Assembly (NCBI GenBank): GCA_964629965.1
Contig: CAZVRZ010000077.1
Location: 1 to 25,665 of the forward strand
Reading direction: 5' to 3'
DNA length: 25,665 bases
From: CAZVRZ01 sp964629965
GTDB taxonomy: Bacteria; Chloroflexota; Anaerolineae; Anaerolineales; UBA4823
This document shows, in pieces, positions 14,927 to 22,700 of the stretch. Position numbers and translations under genes: made by a program. The notes beneath the pieces were generated by a model. It ran no database searches and was not told the origin of the DNA. It worked only from the letters and a program-made list of their open reading frames with translations. The number at the start of each line of letters is the position of its first letter. Within the stretch, counting starts at the first letter, position 1.

Positions 14927-15268
14927 TCAGGGCAGGCGCAGATATTTGCGCACATCCTGGCAGGCTTCCTGAAACCCTTCCAACAAATCTTTTTCCGAAC
15001 CACGGTAACGACGCACCGTTTGCATCGCGCACAGGGTGCAGCCGCGAATGGCCCGGAAGGAATTGGCATGGCAAGTGACACAGCCTCCCAGGCGGGTCAT
15101 CAACAGGACGAAAGCCACGCGCTCCACCTCGGTAGACTGCAGTTGCAAGATGTGATCTATCAGCTCGCTCCAGGAGTCGCCGCGCAAAGAACGTAAATCT
15201 GGAATGACACGAGGCGGGAAAAGGGCTTCGGTATCCTCGTGATACGTGCGCTCAGCAGTATCGTCCAA
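14927..15268 (-). CDS. Small Cys-rich protein of unknown function in the nuo operon
   Basis: 113 residues from a TTG start at 15268, directly abutting the nuoI stop (TGATTG), with AAGGTG inside the last nuoI codons as ribosome binding site. I do not recognise a named family. The notable feature is a Cys cluster: GGCVTCHANSFRAIRGCTLC, giving C63-x2-C66-H67 and C77-x2-C80, plus C103. The C63-C66-H67 piece fits a haem c CxxCH pattern, but there is no signal peptide, so zinc or Fe-S binding in the cytoplasm is more likely. The rest is predicted helical and charged. Tight coupling to nuoI suggests a role in assembly or function of the complex I arm; that is inference. Confidence 0.75.
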   Translation of the reverse strand: MDDTAERTYHEDTEALFPPRVIPDLRSLRGDSWSELIDHILQLQSTEVERVAFVLLMTRLGGCVTCHANSFRAIRGCTLCAMQTVRRYRGSEKDLLEGFQEACQDVRKYLRLP

Positions 15269-15886
15269 TCACACCTTCGCCTTGCGAGCAGCCTTGGCGG
15301 CCTCGGCTTCGAGGCGGACAGTCTCCTCGCTCTGGTAATTGGTGGGACGAATGCCGGCGTAATAAGACACCGGCCGGCCCAGCTTCGCCTTATCGTACAC
15401 ATTGTTCGCCTTGCGGTTGTAGTTAGCCAGCTCATAATCGTGATCCATCTTGATGGCATCGAACGGGCAGTACTCGGCGCAAAAACCGCAGCTCATGCAG
15501 ATATCGATATCGATATGATACTCTGCCGGCTCAGAGACCGGCTTGCCGGTGACGGGGTCGGTGGCGCGCACAATCCAGATGCACTGGGGCGGGCAAACCT
15601 TCGAGCAGATACCGCACGAAGTGCAGCGATAGTGCTTTTCGCCGCTCTCGTCCTCTTCATAAAGAAGGATGGGGATAAAGCGAAACTCTTCTGGAACCGG
15701 AAGCTTTTCTTCCGGGTATTGAACAGTAAAAATGCCGCGAGCATCCTTGCTGCTGCGATAGGCAATGCCTTCGTCCGTCTTATAGCGTTTGCGCCCCATG
15801 CGCAAATCATCCAGGTAGGTTCCAATAAAGTGCTTGAGCACCTGGCCGAGCGCCTTGACCACTCCTAAACCATAAAAATCAGCCAT
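15269..15886 (-). CDS. nuoI: NADH-quinone oxidoreductase subunit I
   Basis: 205 residues. The N-terminal amphipathic segment (GVVKALGQVLKHFIGTYL) and GRKRYKTDEGIAYRSSKDAR are typical of NuoI. Two [4Fe-4S] motifs follow: CTSCGICSKVCPPQC (C88, C91, C94, C98) and CMSCGFCAEYCPFDA (C130, C133, C136, C140). These form clusters N6a/N6b on the electron path to NuoB. A Lys/Ala-rich C-terminal extension ends the protein. It lies 30 bases downstream of nuoCD. Confidence 0.95.
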   Translation of the reverse strand: MADFYGLGVVKALGQVLKHFIGTYLDDLRMGRKRYKTDEGIAYRSSKDARGIFTVQYPEEKLPVPEEFRFIPILLYEEDESGEKHYRCTSCGICSKVCPPQCIWIVRATDPVTGKPVSEPAEYHIDIDICMSCGFCAEYCPFDAIKMDHDYELANYNRKANNVYDKAKLGRPVSYYAGIRPTNYQSEETVRLEAEAAKAARKAKV

Positions 15887-15916
15887 CGTTTTACTCCAAA
15901 GCCTCGCTTTCTCTCA

Positions 15917-17680
15917 TCACCGGTCGGTTTCGCCCAGCACGATATCGATCGAGCCGAAGATGACCACCGCGTCGGCCACTTTCTGGCCGCGGCACATGTC
16001 TGCCAGGGGGGTCAGGTTGATAAAAGATGGCGCCCGCACGTGATAGCGCCAGGGATTGGGCTTGCCGGTCGATACAACGTAGAAACCCAGTTCGCCCTTG
16101 GGGCCTTCTATCCGCCCGTAGGCCTCACCCGCCGGGACGCGCGGCAGGTAGGTGGGCTTGCCTTCCTGGATCGGGCCTTCGGGCATGGCGTGCACCAACT
16201 GCTGCAGAATGCGGATGCTTTGGCGGATCTCATCGATGCGCAGCAGGTAGCGGTCGTACACGTCGCCATGGTAACGCACGGCCACATCGAAGTCGAAGCG
16301 GTCGTAGATCGAATAGGGATCGGCGCGGCGCAGATCGTAGGGTATGCCAGACGCGCGCAGCACCGGCCCGGCCGCCGACATGGCAATGGCCTGATCGGGA
16401 GTGAGCACGCCCACGCTTTCGCAGCGGCTGCGCACGATCTCGTTGGTGGTAATGTACACTTCCAATTCATCGAGCTTGCGGCTCAGACGTTCCTCGACCA
16501 ACTGGCGGACGCGTTCCAGGATACCAGCAGGCAGGTCGCGGGCCACGCCGCCGAAGCGGTAGTAATTGCACATCATGCGCGAACCGGAGACCGCCTCAAA
16601 GATGTCGATGATCAACTCGCGCTCTTCAAAGGCATACAGAAAGGGCGTAAAGTAGGCGCCCAGGTCGTTCAGCAAGAAACCGATGGAAGCCAGGTGGTTG
16701 ACGATGCGGGTCAGCTCGGCCATCATCACGCGGATATAATCGGCGCGCTCGGGCGGCTTGATGCCCATCAGCTTCTCGACCGCCAACACGTAGCCGAAAT
16801 TGTTGCTCATCGAACAGAAATAATCCAGGCGGTCGGTGAAGGGGATATTCTGGATAAAGGTGTTGCGCTCGCCGATCTTCTCATGGTTGCGGTGCAGGTA
16901 ACCCATCACCGGCTTGACATCCACCACCGTCTCGCCCTCCAGCTTGGCAACCATGCGGAACACGCCGTGGGTGGAGGGGTGCTGCGGGCCCATGTTCACC
17001 AGCACCTGGTCGGTGGAAAAACCTTCCTGGCTGGCCTCCTGCTGGTATTTCAGCAGGCCGGCATACAGAGCAGTTTCGATCTCGGGAGTGCAAGTATACG
17101 GGTCGAAGCCGGCGGGATACTCCACGTTGCCGCCATAAGGATTGCTATCTTCGGCGCGGCGGAACTTGCCCTCAGGCCAGCGGCTTTTGAAGGGCTTGGC
17201 GTCTTCCTCGTAATAGGCTTCGCGCCAATCCTTGCGCATGGGATGCCCAGCAAAGCCTTCCCACATCAGGATGCGGCGCAGGTCGGGGTGTCCATCGAAG
17301 CGCACGCCGTACAGGTCATAGATCTCGCGCTCCTGGAACTCGGCGCCGGGGTAGATGGGCATGATCGACGGCACAACGCACTGGTCCAGCGCACGCGGGG
17401 CGCGGGTCTTAAAGACCAGCGGCGGCCCGCCGGTGGTGCGGTGCACGTGGTAGACTATCTCGATATAACCTTCCGCCGGGTAATCTACGCCGGTGACGGA
17501 GGAGAGAAAGTCATAGCCGAGGATATCGCGCAGCGTGCGGCCTAGGTCGAGCAGGCCCTCGGGCGTGACGACCAGGCCTTCGTAGCCTTTGCGCTCGTCA
17601 CGCACAACCGTCTCGGGATAATGCCCAACCAGGCGCTGGTAATCGGTTTCCGGGCCAATCACAATTTCCATATCAGTCAT
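15917..17680 (-). CDS. nuoCD: NADH-quinone oxidoreductase fused subunits C and D
   Basis: 587 residues from ATG 17680, which has AAGGAG eight bases upstream; a longer frame overlaps nuoB and is rejected. Residues 1-165 are NuoC (30 kDa subunit: DFLSSVTGVDYPAEGYIEIV, PIYPGAEFQEREIYDLYGV, GHPDLRRILMWEGFAGHPMR). After a linker, residues from about 222 are NuoD (49 kDa subunit: VLVNMGPQHPSTHGVFRMV, GYLHRNHEKIGERNTFIQNI, RADYIRVMMAELTRIVNHLA, and the C-terminal DAVVIFGSIDIVLGETDR). NuoD with NuoB forms the quinone site. The CD fusion is known from enterobacteria and some other lineages. It follows nuoB by 11 bases. Confidence 0.96.
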   Translation of the reverse strand: MTDMEIVIGPETDYQRLVGHYPETVVRDERKGYEGLVVTPEGLLDLGRTLRDILGYDFLSSVTGVDYPAEGYIEIVYHVHRTTGGPPLVFKTRAPRALDQCVVPSIMPIYPGAEFQEREIYDLYGVRFDGHPDLRRILMWEGFAGHPMRKDWREAYYEEDAKPFKSRWPEGKFRRAEDSNPYGGNVEYPAGFDPYTCTPEIETALYAGLLKYQQEASQEGFSTDQVLVNMGPQHPSTHGVFRMVAKLEGETVVDVKPVMGYLHRNHEKIGERNTFIQNIPFTDRLDYFCSMSNNFGYVLAVEKLMGIKPPERADYIRVMMAELTRIVNHLASIGFLLNDLGAYFTPFLYAFEERELIIDIFEAVSGSRMMCNYYRFGGVARDLPAGILERVRQLVEERLSRKLDELEVYITTNEIVRSRCESVGVLTPDQAIAMSAAGPVLRASGIPYDLRRADPYSIYDRFDFDVAVRYHGDVYDRYLLRIDEIRQSIRILQQLVHAMPEGPIQEGKPTYLPRVPAGEAYGRIEGPKGELGFYVVSTGKPNPWRYHVRAPSFINLTPLADMCRGQKVADAVVIFGSIDIVLGETDR

Positions 17681-17691
17681 GGCGAACTCCT

Positions 17692-18363
17692 TCAGGCATC
17701 CTTGACATCGGGGGCGGCCTGCGCGGCGGCAGCCTGCTCGGCAGCCAATTTGGCCTGCGAGTTTTCCTTGATCTGGGCGAACTTGCACGGGAGCATGAGA
17801 TCGGGTCCCAGCACGGGCACCGGGATCGGCTCGCGGGAGGCAGGGTCTTTGCTGTACCAGCGCACGTTCTTGATCGACTGCTTATCGATCTTCTTTTGCA
17901 GGGCAATCAGGCCGTTCAAGAGGGCCTGCGGCGTGGGCGGGCAGCCGGGGACATACACATCCACCGGCAAAAATTCATCGATGCCAGAAACCACGTTGTA
18001 ACCGTCCTTGAAAGGACCACCGCCCGAAGCGCAGGCGCCCATAGCCAGCACGTACTTGGGCTCGGGCATCTGGTTATACAAGCGCACGATCTGCGGCAGC
18101 ATCTTCTTGGTCACCGTGCCGGCGACGATCATCAGATCGGCCTGGCGCGGGCTGGGCCGCATGATCTCCATCCCAAAGCGCGCAAAGTCGTAGCGGCTGG
18201 TGGCGGCACAGATCATTTCGATGGCGCAGCAAGCCAGGCCGAACATCATCGGCCAGACCGAGCTGCGCCGGCCCCAGTTGTAGATTTTGTCCAGCGTGGT
18301 GATATCCACCTGCCCTTGCAGTTCAGGCGGTATCTCAAAGCCGGGAGAGGTGAGCTCGCTCAT
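17692..18363 (-). CDS. nuoB: NADH-quinone oxidoreductase subunit B
   Basis: 223 residues. The N2 [4Fe-4S] ligands are visible: the tandem pair in FGLACCAIEM (C45, C46), ACASGGGPFKDGY (C111) and VPGCPPTPQALLNG (C141). The core family motifs ARFGMEIMRPSPRQADLMIV and GTVTKKMLPQIVRLYNQM are present. The C-terminus carries an extra Ala/Gln/Lys-rich tail of about 25 residues. AGGAGGT lies about nine bases before the ATG. It is first in the operon, behind a consensus promoter; nuoA, which normally precedes nuoB, is not here. Confidence 0.96.
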   Translation of the reverse strand: MSELTSPGFEIPPELQGQVDITTLDKIYNWGRRSSVWPMMFGLACCAIEMICAATSRYDFARFGMEIMRPSPRQADLMIVAGTVTKKMLPQIVRLYNQMPEPKYVLAMGACASGGGPFKDGYNVVSGIDEFLPVDVYVPGCPPTPQALLNGLIALQKKIDKQSIKNVRWYSKDPASREPIPVPVLGPDLMLPCKFAQIKENSQAKLAAEQAAAAQAAPDVKDA

Positions 18364-18414
18364 AATGGATTGACCTCCTCGAACAATGTTGGGATACAGA
18401 AGAGTAGCGCCTTG

Positions 18415-18442
18415 ATTATAACGGTTTCCGGGTGCGTGTCAA
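18415..18442 (-). promoter_or_regulatory. Consensus sigma-70-type promoter of the nuoB-nuoCD-nuoI operon
   Basis: On the minus strand TTGACA (18442-18437) and TATAAT (18420-18415) are both perfect hexamers, separated by 16 bases. The start site should be near 18408, giving a leader of about 45 bases with a strong AGGAGGT. The palindrome at 18449-18472 lies immediately upstream. Confidence 0.8.
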
Positions 18443-18448
18443 TTGAAA

Positions 18449-18472
18449 TTACGCAAACATATATTTGCATAA
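18449..18472. promoter_or_regulatory. Palindromic operator between nuoB and the divergent regulator
   Basis: Arms TTACGCAAA (18449-18457) and TTTGCATAA (18464-18472) surround six bases, with a single mismatched pair. The site is centred near -52 relative to the predicted nuoB start and sits between the -35 region and -10 box of the divergent regulator gene. It is the best candidate binding site for that regulator. Confidence 0.6.
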
Positions 18473-18476
18473 ATAG

Positions 18477-18482
18477 TATAAT
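18477..18482 (+). promoter_or_regulatory. -10 box of the divergent regulator gene (leaderless)
   Basis: A perfect TATAAT ends six bases before the ATG at 18489, and no Shine-Dalgarno sequence is present. The transcript should start at or next to the ATG. The -35 region has no consensus hexamer and overlaps the palindrome. Confidence 0.55.
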
Positions 18483-18488
18483 AAAAGC

Positions 18489-19094
18489 ATGGGAAAAACC
18501 AGCCGCCAGCGCATCTTGGAATTCATCGCCTCTCGGGAAACGACCACCAGCGAGGAGATCAGCCATGCGCTGCACATGGGCGCCGCCAATGCGCGCTACC
18601 ACCTGGGAGGGCTAGAGGATGAGGGCCTGGTGCAGGTGATCGGCGAGCTGCCCGGCAAAGGACGCGGCCGGCCGCGGCAGATCTATACCCTGCGGCAGAA
18701 CACGGCCCGGCATAACCTAGAGGCATTGGCCGCGGCGCTGCTAGAGACGGCAGCCGGAACTGGAGAGGAACAACGCCACCTGCTGCTGCCGCGCCTGGCG
18801 GAGATCCTGGCGGGTGCAGAGCCGCCGCCACCAGGCAGCCTGAGCCAGCGCCTCTACCAGGGCATCCGCCGGTTGAACCAGATGAACTACCATGCGCGCT
18901 GGGAGGCGCGGGCCGGTGCGCCGCGCTTGATCCTGGGACACTGCCCCTATGCGGGCCTACCGGCGCAGCATGGGGAATTGTGCCAGATGGACGCTTACCT
19001 GCTGGAGAGACTGCTGGACGCGCCGGTGCAGCAAACGGCGAGATTGGAGCCGTCTGCGCCGGGGTTGCGGCAGTGTGTGTTTATCATCCATTAA
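18489..19094 (+). CDS. SufR/COG2345-like winged-helix regulator with three C-terminal cysteines
   Basis: 201 residues. The N-terminus is a winged helix of the ArsR/DeoR type (SRQRILEFIASRETTTSEEI, ANARYHLGGLEDEGLVQV) with a basic wing (GKGRGRPRQIYTL). The middle is helical. The C-terminus holds C152-x12-C165-x30-C196 in GHCPYAGLPAQHGELCQMD and LRQCVFIIH. SufR-type Fe-S repressors have a C-x12-C pair and further downstream Cys; the first spacing matches exactly, the rest only approximately, so Fe-S binding is an inference. It lies divergent from the Fe-S-rich nuo operon with a shared palindrome, and is followed by a strong terminator. It could equally be a regulator with a different effector. 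Confidence 0.8.
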   Translation: MGKTSRQRILEFIASRETTTSEEISHALHMGAANARYHLGGLEDEGLVQVIGELPGKGRGRPRQIYTLRQNTARHNLEALAAALLETAAGTGEEQRHLLLPRLAEILAGAEPPPPGSLSQRLYQGIRRLNQMNYHARWEARAGAPRLILGHCPYAGLPAQHGELCQMDAYLLERLLDAPVQQTARLEPSAPGLRQCVFIIH

Positions 19095-19140
19095 GATGAT
19101 GCAGTTGGAAATGCGCTCCAACTACATCATCTTTTTTTTT
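19095..19140 (+). terminator. Strong Rho-independent terminator after the regulator gene
   Basis: A 15-bp stem (19095-19109 with 19117-19131), with one C-A mismatch and a 7-base loop, is followed by nine T (19132-19140). It starts directly at the stop codon of the regulator. Its right arm and T-run overlap the last codons and stop of the convergent msrQ gene. Confidence 0.9.
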
Positions 19141-19742
19141 AAGAAAGGCAGGCGCGCCAGGAGCAGGATGATCACCACCAGGCCGTAGAGCAGCGGCAAG
19201 CCGAGGTTGCCTTGCAGGCTGAACAGGTTGCCTTTGACCGCCCAGATGTAGTGCAGCACCACCAGCGGCGCGGCCAGGTACACCGAGCGGTGCAGCGGCT
19301 TCCAACGCTTGCCCAACCGCTTTTGCCAGTAGGGAAACGATGTGATGGCTAGAGTCGTCAGGATGATCAAAGCGGCCGCGCCTACCAGGATGAAGCGCCT
19401 GTCCAGGATCTCCGAAACGATCAATTTCAAATCCAGGCCGTAGTCCAGCACGCTGAAGATCAGGAAATGCAGGCAGGCGTAGAAGAAAGCATACAATCCC
19501 AGGGGACGCCGCATGGCGAGAAGCTGATTCAAGCCAAAGAAGATCTTGAACGGCGTGCAGGCCAGCGAGAAGATGAGCAGCAGCAAGGCATAGCGCCCGG
19601 TGCGCTGGGTGATGGCCTGGATGGGGTTGGCGGTCAGGCCGCCAAACAGGCCGTCCAAAACCAGCAGGGCCAGTGGCAGGAGCCCAAGGAAGTGCGGCAG
19701 CAGGCGAGGGAGGAGCGTGGCAATTGTTCGCTTTCTCACCAT
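19122..19742 (-). CDS. msrQ: MsrQ/YedZ-type haem-binding membrane subunit
   Basis: 206 residues with about six membrane segments. Features are NPIQAITQRTGRYALLLL, FSLACTPFKIFFGLNQLLAM, RRPLGLYAFFYACLHFLIF and KRWKPLHRSVYLAAPLVVLH. Candidate haem-ligand His are H92, H151 and H164, the pattern of ferric-reductase-like MsrQ. MsrQ passes electrons from the quinone pool or flavin reductase to the periplasmic methionine sulfoxide reductase MsrP. No msrP gene adjoins it. It starts ten bases after the protease stop codon. Its C-terminus (FLKKKMM) is encoded inside the neighbouring terminator. A longer frame starting upstream in another phase is a shadow. Confidence 0.87.
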   Translation of the reverse strand: MVRKRTIATLLPRLLPHFLGLLPLALLVLDGLFGGLTANPIQAITQRTGRYALLLLIFSLACTPFKIFFGLNQLLAMRRPLGLYAFFYACLHFLIFSVLDYGLDLKLIVSEILDRRFILVGAAALIILTTLAITSFPYWQKRLGKRWKPLHRSVYLAAPLVVLHYIWAVKGNLFSLQGNLGLPLLYGLVVIILLLARLPFLKKKMM

Positions 19743-19752
19743 AGCAACCCAT

Positions 19753-22700
19753 CTACCTTCGCGTGATCATGGGTAAAAAGACACTGACCACGTTGGCAGC
19801 GCAGGTTGGCGAACCGGCAATTACTCCGGGCGCCTTCCCGGCATCGCTCCAGATGCCGCCGGCGTTGCGGGCTCTAACAGAAATGTAGTAGCTTTGCCCG
19901 GCCGCCAGGTTGAGGCCGGTGCGAGAGAAGGAAGTCTCTTGCGTGCCGGTCCAATAGACCACATCCACTCCACCCTGCGTGCTGCCAATGGCGTACTCGT
20001 AGCGGGTTATGGGGCTGTCCGGGTCAGAGGCTGCCCAGCGAGCCGAGAGCGTATCTGGGCTGGCCGCGCCGCAGGCCTGGACAGTGGGAATCGAGGGCGG
20101 GGTGGTGTCGCCGATAGCGCCGGCGTAATCTACGATGAAGGTATAGGCGCTGTTAGGGGCGATTTCGATACCGTCCGCGTCGATAGCGTCAGAAACGGTG
20201 ATAGTATATACACCGCGCGGGGTAAGCGCATTGATGTCATATGAGGCGCTATAATGAGCCACGGTAGGCCATTGAGTTCTATCGGTAGCGGAGACCTCAA
20301 TGTGAGGATTAGTTTCCTCAACTAAGGCAGTGTTCATTCTGTCGGCCACAGGGTGGAAAATCGATCCACCAATGATGTAAATCGTGCCATTGCTTGTGGC
20401 TGTAACGCCGAAAGCCAACCTCTCCATGCGCATATTAGGACGTGTGATCCAGGTGTCCGTTATAGGGTCATATTCTTCTACAGTGGAGAATAATATAGAG
20501 GCAGTTCCCAGTCCACCTATGGCGTAAATCTTGCCATTGCTCGCTGCCACGACGCCTAACCTGGAGCGCGCGGTAGGCATGCTCGCTCGAGTCGCCCAGG
20601 TGTTGGTGGCTGGGTCGTATTCTTCTACTGTAGCAATGGGGTTATATCCTTCGGGGTCACCGCATCCCCCGATGGCATAAATTTTGCCATTGCTCGCTGC
20701 CGCGACGCCTAAGCGGGAACGCGCGGTGGGCATGCTCGCCCGGATCGCCCAAGTATCAGTTGCTGGGTCATATTCTTCCACCGTGGATGTAGCTCGACCA
20801 TCCCATCCCCCGATAGCATAAATCTTGCCGTTGTTCGCCGCCACTACGCCTAAAACCCCTCGCGCGGTAGGCATGCTTGCCCGTGTAGTCCAGGTGTCCG
20901 TTGTAGGGTCATATTCTTCTACATTATTTCCAACGATGGCATAAATCCTGCCGTTGCTCGCTGCCGCGACGCCTAATCCACTGAGCGCGGTGGGCGTACT
21001 CGCTCGGATCGTCCATGTATCGGTTGCGGGGTCGTATTCCTCAACTTTAGTAGTTGAACCACCGAGATCTTCGCTAAATCCACCAATGGCGTAAATCTTG
21101 CCGTTATCCGCTGTAGCAATGCCTAAGTCATACCGCGCCGTGGGCATGCTTGCCCGTGTCGTCCAGGTCATTGCTTTGAAAAAAGAAATTTGTGGCGTAG
21201 CAGTAATATCCATCGGGCGGCTAAATTCCACCTCAAATCGCACCGTCTCGATCCCCACCGGGCTGGGCGGCGTCATGATCACCGAGCGCACGTAAGCCGG
21301 CGCAGACTGGATAGGGCCGCTGGCTACAGGGGCATAGTGAACTTGGCCTACTGTAAAGGAAATATCATCTGCGCTGTCAAATATCCGAGCACCTATCTTT
21401 GTATTGTCGATTGTTCCCCACCAATTACCGCCGGCTGCAATTGTTGCCAGCATTGTCTTCGGGATCAGGTTCTCGATATCGTAGGCTCCTGTATTGAACT
21501 CCAGGTTATTGCCGTTGATCTGGAAGGCCGTCCCTGACACCAGCTTGATGGCGCTGCCGGCGTTGCCGTGCAGGGTGTTGCTCATAACCGTGGCATCGCC
21601 TTGGATTTCAATCCCCACGCCGGCGCTGTTGGCAATCAGGTTGCCCTGGAGCGTCCCGCCTGAGGCGTAGATGCCGCCGGCGTTGCCCACCAGGCGGTTC
21701 TTCTCCACCGTGACGCTGCCGCTGGTGGTGATGCCCCAGCCGGAGCTGTTCTCAATATTATTGCCGCGCACCGTACTGCCGGATCCGGCGCTGATCCCGC
21801 CGCCGCTGATCGTGTTGGAGAGCACTTCGCCGTTGCCGATGCTGATCCCGCTGCCCGTCACAGTCGTCTGGCTGATCTCTCCCGAGTCGAGGCTGACGGT
21901 TCCCCCGGCCACGCTCTCCTTGATTTTTCCCTCTCCGCTGATGGTGATCGCTCCACCCGCAGTCGTATTTTGAACCAAGCTGCTGTAGCCAGCACTGTTA
22001 TTGGCAATCGTGATGCTGTCGCCAATTGTGCTGTTAAGCACCTGGGTGTCTTTTGGCATGTCCAGATTCCCGGAGCGGATCGTGGTATTCCAGACATTGA
22101 ATGAAACATAAGCAGATGGAGTTGTATCAAATTCTTCGACCGTAGCTAGAGGGCTATCACCAACGCTACCACCAATCGCATAGATGTTATTGCTGCTTCC
22201 TGCAGCCACTCCCAGGCCGTACCGCGCGGTAGGCATGCCTACTCGGGTTGCCCAGGTATCCGTCGCAGGATCGTATTCTTCCACTACATTGTCCCCCCCA
22301 GAACCACCAATTGCATAAATTTTGCCGTTGCTGGCCGTTGTCGCTCCCAGGAAGTACCGCGGTGTGGGCAAGTCGGTGCGGGTTGTCCAGGTATCTGTCG
22401 CCGGATCATATTCTTCGACCGCGGCAAGAACTCCCATACCGTCATAACCACCAATGGCATAGATCTTACCGTTGCTTTCCGCAACTCCCAAACCCACCCG
22501 CGGTGTGGGCATGCTGGCGCGGGTCGTCCAGGTATCGGTTGCCGGATCATATTCTTCGATCACATCAAGATAACCGTTACCAACACCGCCAATGGCATAG
22601 ATCTTACCGTTGCTTGCCGCCACTAATCCCAAAGAGGATCGATAGGTGGGCATGTTGGCGCGGGTTACCCAGGTATCTGTGGCTGGGTTATATTCTTCGA

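Noticed and set aside
14927..15268. Small protein as a cytochrome c because of its CVTCH motif
   Set aside because: No signal peptide or membrane anchor is present, and a second CxxC follows closely, which fits a metal-binding Cys cluster better.
16040..17545. A 501-codon open frame on the plus strand opposite nuoCD
   Set aside because: It is a shadow of nuoCD: the translation is rich in His, Gln and Ala with no family motif, while the opposite strand encodes a complete NuoC-NuoD protein.
18364..18488. A short nuoA upstream of nuoB
   Set aside because: Only 125 bases separate nuoB from the divergent regulator, and they hold promoters and a palindrome, not a membrane-protein frame.
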